Below, piece after piece: positions 5,995 to 6,203 of a DNA stretch of 6,203 nt. The notes under the pieces were generated by a model. The model had not been told where the DNA came from. It searched no databases and saw only the letters and a list, made by a program, of their open reading frames with translations. The translations under genes and the position numbers were made by a program. Positions within the stretch are counted from its first letter, which is position 1; the number at the start of each line of letters is the position of its first letter. Source of the DNA: Bacillota bacterium (GTDB lineage Bacteria > Bacillota > Clostridia > Saccharofermentanales > Fastidiosipilaceae); NCBI GenBank assembly GCA_023388205.1, contig JAEWGS010000117.1, forward strand, positions 1-6,203, in the 5' to 3' direction.

Positions 5995-6103
5995 AACGCT
6001 GGCCTTTTATTGGTGTCTGTTGCTTTCAAAAAGGCGCTGAATAAGGCGCCAAATGCGTCAAAACGCACGGCTCGTTAGTACAAAAAGAAACACGCTTCTG
6101 TTT

Positions 6104-6132
6104 CAAGAAGAAATTGCTTTGTAATCTTCTTG
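6104..6132. repeat. 8-bp inverted repeat overlapping the -35 region
   Basis: CAAGAAGA (6104-6111) and TCTTCTTG (6125-6132) are exact reverse complements with a 13-bp gap. The right arm overlaps the TTGTAA -35 element by three bases, so a protein bound here could affect the promoter. Confidence 0.6.
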
Positions 6133-6158
6133 TAAAAAACAAAGCGCTTTGTTATTAT
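6130..6158 (+). promoter_or_regulatory. Sigma70/sigmaA-type promoter reading out of the window
   Basis: TTGTAA (6130-6135, four of six) and TATTAT (6153-6158, five of six) are separated by exactly 17 bp. Transcription would start near 6165 and run rightwards into a gene beyond the edge. It is the best promoter match in the window. Confidence 0.55.
6138..6153. promoter_or_regulatory. Perfect 16-bp palindromic operator candidate inside the promoter spacer
   Basis: AACAAAGCGCTTTGTT is a perfect palindrome centred on CpG at 6145/6146. It fills the -35/-10 spacer and touches the first base of the -10. Central CpG with A-tract flanks is typical of operators of the LacI/PurR/CcpA family, so repression by such a protein is a reasonable inference; the actual regulator is unknown. 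It is too short and poor in a U-tract to look like a terminator. Confidence 0.5.
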
Positions 6159-6203
6159 TCTGTTACATTTCGAGCAGGTCATCCGCAACAGAGGATCTTC
6201 TCA

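Larger units (their letters stand above)
5878..6203. other. Gene-free right end with repeats and promoter
   Basis: These 326 bp upstream of ispF contain no convincing gene. The part next to ispF (5890-5915) is A/T-rich and may hold its promoter. A ~30-bp duplication follows at 5935-5994, then about 110 bp without visible signals. From 6104 to the edge lie two inverted repeats and a rightward promoter. The last bases include AGAGGA (6190-6195), which could be the ribosome site of a gene starting at or just after the edge. Confidence 0.5.

Noticed and set aside
5941..6079. 46-codon + strand frame starting GTG inside the 30-bp duplication
   Set aside because: No Shine-Dalgarno sequence, low-complexity start and no family resemblance; kept only as a finding about the repeat.

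Overview
The window looks like ordinary bacterial chromosome with about 50% G+C, strong GGAGG-type ribosome binding sites and several non-ATG starts. The RadA sequence, the barnase-type RNase and the zinc-less fused MsrAB point to a Bacillota (Firmicutes) host. That is an inference from family resemblance with moderate confidence; nothing here fixes a genus.

Layout from left to right. (1) The 3' end of a class II fumarase (fumC) enters from the left edge on the + strand. (2) Fourteen bases later comes a short gene for a membrane-anchored protein. After one transmembrane segment and a low-complexity linker, it carries a barnase-type ribonuclease domain with all the known catalytic residues. 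(3) Convergent to it, on the - strand, is an extended short-chain dehydrogenase (NAD-dependent epimerase/3beta-HSD type) with an unusual Ser/Pro/Ala-rich insertion of about 75 residues inside its catalytic domain. (4) A 304-bp divergent intergenic region precedes radA/sms on the + strand. (5) A 179-bp spacer with two kinds of short tandem repeat leads to msrAB, a fused methionine sulfoxide reductase A-B. (6) Convergent to msrAB is a divergent ispF of the MEP isoprenoid pathway, whose 3' end lies in a 13-bp triplicated repeat. (7) The right 326 bp hold no convincing gene. They contain a roughly 30-bp tandem duplication, two inverted repeats and a good sigma70/sigmaA-like promoter pointing right. 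A perfect 16-bp palindrome (AACAAAGCGCTTTGTT) fills the spacer of that promoter, so a regulated gene probably starts just past the window.

The genes do not form one pathway. They cover central metabolism (fumC), DNA recombination and repair (radA), oxidative protein repair (msrAB) and isoprenoid synthesis (ispF), all housekeeping. The RNase and the SDR are the accessory-looking genes. The items most worth following are the membrane-tethered, predicted-exported barnase-family RNase behind fumarase with no barstar gene beside it, the palindromic promoter together with the over-represented AAGCGCTT octamer, and the different short tandem duplications found in three of the inter-genic stretches.
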